Part shown: positions 61,890-64,000 of the stretch, piece by piece | Numbering within the stretch: position 1 is the first letter of the stretch | Layout: every line of letters begins with the position of its first letter | Source: Granulicella sp. WH15 | GTDB taxonomy: Bacteria; Acidobacteriota; Terriglobia; Terriglobales; Acidobacteriaceae | Length of the DNA stretch: 64,000 nt | Assembly: GCF_009914315.1 (NCBI RefSeq) | Contig: NZ_CP042596.1 | Location: forward strand, 1,798,001-1,862,000 | Direction: 5' to 3' | The notes under the pieces: generated by a model | Told to the model about the DNA's origin: nothing | The model's database searches: none | The model's input: the letters and a program-made list of their open reading frames with translations, nothing else | Position numbers and translations under genes: made by a program

Positions 61890-62037
61890 GGTACTTCGTG
61901 CCGCTCCTGAGGCATGGCTCAGAAGATCACATAGGGTTTCCTATTGGTCGTCAATCAAACGATACTCGCTGCCGACCAGCGGAAGGCCCCATGCTCTTTC
62001 ACTCGCCCATACCACCCCGAGAACGGTACGAAGTACC
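61890..62037. repeat. Imperfect inverted repeat enclosing the glmU-M16 gap
   Basis: GGTACTTCGT at 61890-61899 and ACGAAGTACC at 62028-62037 are exact inverted copies; the match extends inward over the next bases (GCCGCTC versus ACCGTTCTC read inverted) with few differences. The arms are about 128 bp apart and the right arm touches the M16 stop codon. It could be a small repeat element or a structured transcript end. Confidence 0.4.
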
Positions 62038-63521
62038 TACTCCTTATCCGCCACCGCAGGAGCAGGCGGAATCGTAATATCGAGATTCGTCACCGTCCCC
62101 AGCTTCGAGAGCGGCGTCCCAAACTCGCTGCCGTTGCCCACGATCACAATCGCCAACTTCGATCCATCCACATACTTGTTCGCGACCCGCGACACATCGG
62201 CCGCGGTCACCTTCTCGACCTCGGTCTTATACTTCTCCAAAAAGTTCGCAGGATACCCATAAAACGCCAGCGATACCTGCTCGGAGAGGATCTTATCCGG
62301 CGAGTCATAGTTGAAGATGAACGAGTTCAGCACCTGCTCCTTCGCGCTCTTCAGCTCAGCAGGAGTAGGAGGATCGGTCTTCAACCTCCCAATCTCCTCG
62401 AGCATCGCCTGTGTCGCCGCCACCGTGCTGCTGCTCTTGGTCGCAGCCCCCACGGTAAATAAGCCGGGATGATCGTATGCCGCGCCAAAGCTGCCGCCGA
62501 CGCTATACGCCAGCCCCAGCCGCGTCCTCACGCTCTGGAACACCCGCGACCCAAACCCGCCCGAGAAGATCTCGTTCATCACGCTCAGAGCATAGAAATC
62601 CGGGTTGCTCTCCTCCGTGCCCAACCCCACCAGGTACACATTCGACTGGTTCACATCGTTCTTATCCGCGAAGTAAACCCCCGGCTTCGGCGGCGTAAAC
62701 GTCCCTCCCAGGGGAGCAATCACCGCCCCCCGAGGCAGCCCCTCGAACGCCTTGCGCAGCCGAGCCTCCATCGCCGCCGGGTCAAAGTCACCCGACACCG
62801 CGACGATCATATTGTTCGGAGCGACCGTCTTCTTATGCCACGCCTCCAGGTCCGCCAGCGTCACCGCGTCGATCGTCGCATACTCCACCTGACGGCCATA
62901 TGGGCTGTCCTTGCCATAGCCCAGCATCCTGGCCTGCCGCCCCGCGATCCCGGAGGCATCATCATTCCGCCGCGCGATACTGGCCGACATCTGCCGCTTC
63001 GCCAGTTGCAGCTTATCGGCCTTGAACGCCGGATGCAGCAGCACATCGAGCGCGATCCCAAAGACCTGGTCCTCATCCTGCTTCAAGCTCGACCAGTGCA
63101 GGGAAGTAGACGCAATACTGCCGCTGGTCTCCACCCTTGCCGCCTTCGCCGCAAGCGTCTCATCGAGCGCATCGCCGTCCGCACCGGCAGTCCCACTGGT
63201 ACGCCAGCTCTGCCCATACAAACTCACCAACCCAACCTTAGCCGCAGGCTCATCGCGGCTGCCCCCACGAATCAGAACCGTGCCATCAATAAACGGCAAC
63301 TCATGATCTTCCTGTAGAAAGATCACCAGCCCATTCGCCAGCTCAATCCGCTTTGGCTGCTGCGGCTTGAAGTCATGCAGCGGAGGAATCGGAATCTTCT
63401 TCCAGGGCTCCACCGGCTGTGTCGCCGCCTGCTTGGCCACCGGCTTCTCCTGTGCGATCCCGCTCCCAGCCAGCAACGCAGGCACTAATACCCAACCCAA
63501 CATCCGTGCGATCCCGTTCAT
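62037..63521 (-). CDS. M16 peptidase-family protein, probable inactive partner subunit
   Basis: 494 residues, with a signal peptide (RMLGWVLVPALLAGSGIAQ) from ATG 63521. The LuxS/M16 fold is clear (RIELANGLVIFLQEDHELPF, YATIDAVTLADLEAWHKKTV, GFGSRVFQSVRTRLGLAYSV), but the zinc motif HxxEH is missing: the equivalent stretch reads SLYGQSWRTSGTAG. The R/Y pair of the non-catalytic half (RLGLAYSVGGSFG) is present. In bacterial M16B pairs one subunit carries zinc and the other the R/Y motif; the upstream gene, with which it overlaps by ATGA, should be the active partner. Confidence 0.87.
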   Translation of the reverse strand: MNGIARMLGWVLVPALLAGSGIAQEKPVAKQAATQPVEPWKKIPIPPLHDFKPQQPKRIELANGLVIFLQEDHELPFIDGTVLIRGGSRDEPAAKVGLVSLYGQSWRTSGTAGADGDALDETLAAKAARVETSGSIASTSLHWSSLKQDEDQVFGIALDVLLHPAFKADKLQLAKRQMSASIARRNDDASGIAGRQARMLGYGKDSPYGRQVEYATIDAVTLADLEAWHKKTVAPNNMIVAVSGDFDPAAMEARLRKAFEGLPRGAVIAPLGGTFTPPKPGVYFADKNDVNQSNVYLVGLGTEESNPDFYALSVMNEIFSGGFGSRVFQSVRTRLGLAYSVGGSFGAAYDHPGLFTVGAATKSSSTVAATQAMLEEIGRLKTDPPTPAELKSAKEQVLNSFIFNYDSPDKILSEQVSLAFYGYPANFLEKYKTEVEKVTAADVSRVANKYVDGSKLAIVIVGNGSEFGTPLSKLGTVTNLDITIPPAPAVADKE

Positions 63522-64000
63522 CGCGCACCGCCTTGTGCCGCCGCAGCAGTCGGTGGCGTAAACTCGATCCGCGCACTCGTCCGGTTGCTCTCGATAAAGA
63601 TCTGATTCGCAACCCGGCGAATATCCGCCTTGGTCACCGCATCCACCTTGTCGAGATCCCGAAACATCTCTCGCCAATCCCCAAACCGCGTCTGGTACTC
63701 AGCCAGTTGCGAGGCCAGCCCATCGTTATCCGCCAGCCCGCGCAGCTTGTCTGCCTTCGCCCGCGTCTTGAACTTCTCCAACTCCGCGTCCGTCACATCT
63801 TCTTTCTTCAAACGGTCGATCTCCTTATGGATCGCATCGCGCATCTCGTCCGGCGTGTGCCCCGGCAACGGAGCCGCATACACCGCAAACAGTCCCGGAT
63901 ACTTATCCCCCGGAAACCCGCTGAACCCCTGAGCCACTGCGGCGATCTTCTGATCCCTCACCAGGCTCTTGTACAGCCGCGCCGTCCGTCCATTCGAGAA
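63518..64000 (-). CDS. M16 peptidase, C-terminal part (cut by window edge)
   Basis: The frame is open to the right edge, so only the C-terminal part is visible. It begins FSNGRTARLYKSLVRDQ, the usual strand of M16 second domains, then AVYAAPLPGHTPDEMRDAIH and EIDRLKKEDVTDAELEKFKT. It ends by overlapping the start of the second M16 gene. It is probably the zinc-binding subunit, but the HxxEH region lies outside the window. Confidence 0.9.
   Translation of the reverse strand, partial: FSNGRTARLYKSLVRDQKIAAVAQGFSGFPGDKYPGLFAVYAAPLPGHTPDEMRDAIHKEIDRLKKEDVTDAELEKFKTRAKADKLRGLADNDGLASQLAEYQTRFGDWREMFRDLDKVDAVTKADIRRVANQIFIESNRTSARIEFTPPTAAAAQGGAR

Overview
The window looks like chromosome from an Acidobacteriota species of the Terriglobia type (Granulicella/Edaphobacter/Terriglobus-like). 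The reasons are two very large Oar-like TonB-dependent receptors with an N-terminal carboxypeptidase-regulatory domain, many Tat- or Sec-exported sugar and amino-compound enzymes, an exported quinoprotein with its own cytochrome c, and a DUF3299 protein beside a LolD/FtsX-type ABC transporter. This is inference from gene content. No rRNA, tRNA, CRISPR array or intact insertion sequence was seen.

Layout. 1-2.8 kb: the end of an MFS transporter, then a histidine kinase/LuxR-type response regulator pair. 2.9-10.8 kb: a TonB-dependent receptor followed by four predicted exported enzymes (RraA-like, SelA-like PLP enzyme, RidA-like, amidohydrolase/deacetylase), a possible periplasmic amino-sugar or D-amino-acid route. 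10.9-13.3 kb: DUF3299 protein plus an ABC ATPase and FtsX-like permease. 13.3-20.4 kb (minus strand): alpha-L-fucosidase, mutarotase-like protein, lactonase, bicovalent-flavin BBE oxidoreductase and a second lactonase. 20.6-23.8 kb: oxyR and katG, divergent, with an OxyR-type operator between them. 23.9-28.3 kb (minus strand): a complete pqqABCDE operon, including a 26-residue pqqA, and an M19 dipeptidase. 28.5-34.5 kb: RidA-like protein, metallophosphoesterase, LysR/SDR pair, a decayed stretch with TetR and hydrolase remnants, and a 3-hydroxyisobutyrate-dehydrogenase-type reductase.

34.5-43.7 kb: a polysaccharide-utilisation-like operon (TonB-dependent receptor, GH42 beta-galactosidase, second exported glycosidase-like protein, reductase) read away from a divergent FadR-type GntR regulator, with a visible promoter and inverted repeat. 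44-46.8 kb: Crp/Fnr pseudogene, aldehyde dehydrogenase and TonB-receptor remnant. 47-53.2 kb: translationally coupled cytochrome c, PQQ-type dehydrogenase and mutarotase-lactonase fusion, then a GH32 pseudogene and a sugar:H+ symporter. 53.2-55.7 kb: an 815-residue ricin-lectin protein with a hydrophobic helical core. 56-64 kb: housekeeping genes (lepB, ssrA, an EamA-like protein, a PCYCGC protein, pterin dehydratase, HD-GYP response regulator, glmU, an M16 peptidase pair).

How it fits together: the window encodes the PQQ cofactor, a periplasmic dehydrogenase likely to use it, an electron-accepting cytochrome, anomer interconversion, lactone hydrolysis and sugar import. It also holds a separate flavin-based oxidase/lactonase cluster beside a fucosidase. 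Several gene remnants (Crp/Fnr, TonB receptor, GH32, TetR, alpha/beta hydrolase) sit between these modules, suggesting repeated gain and loss.
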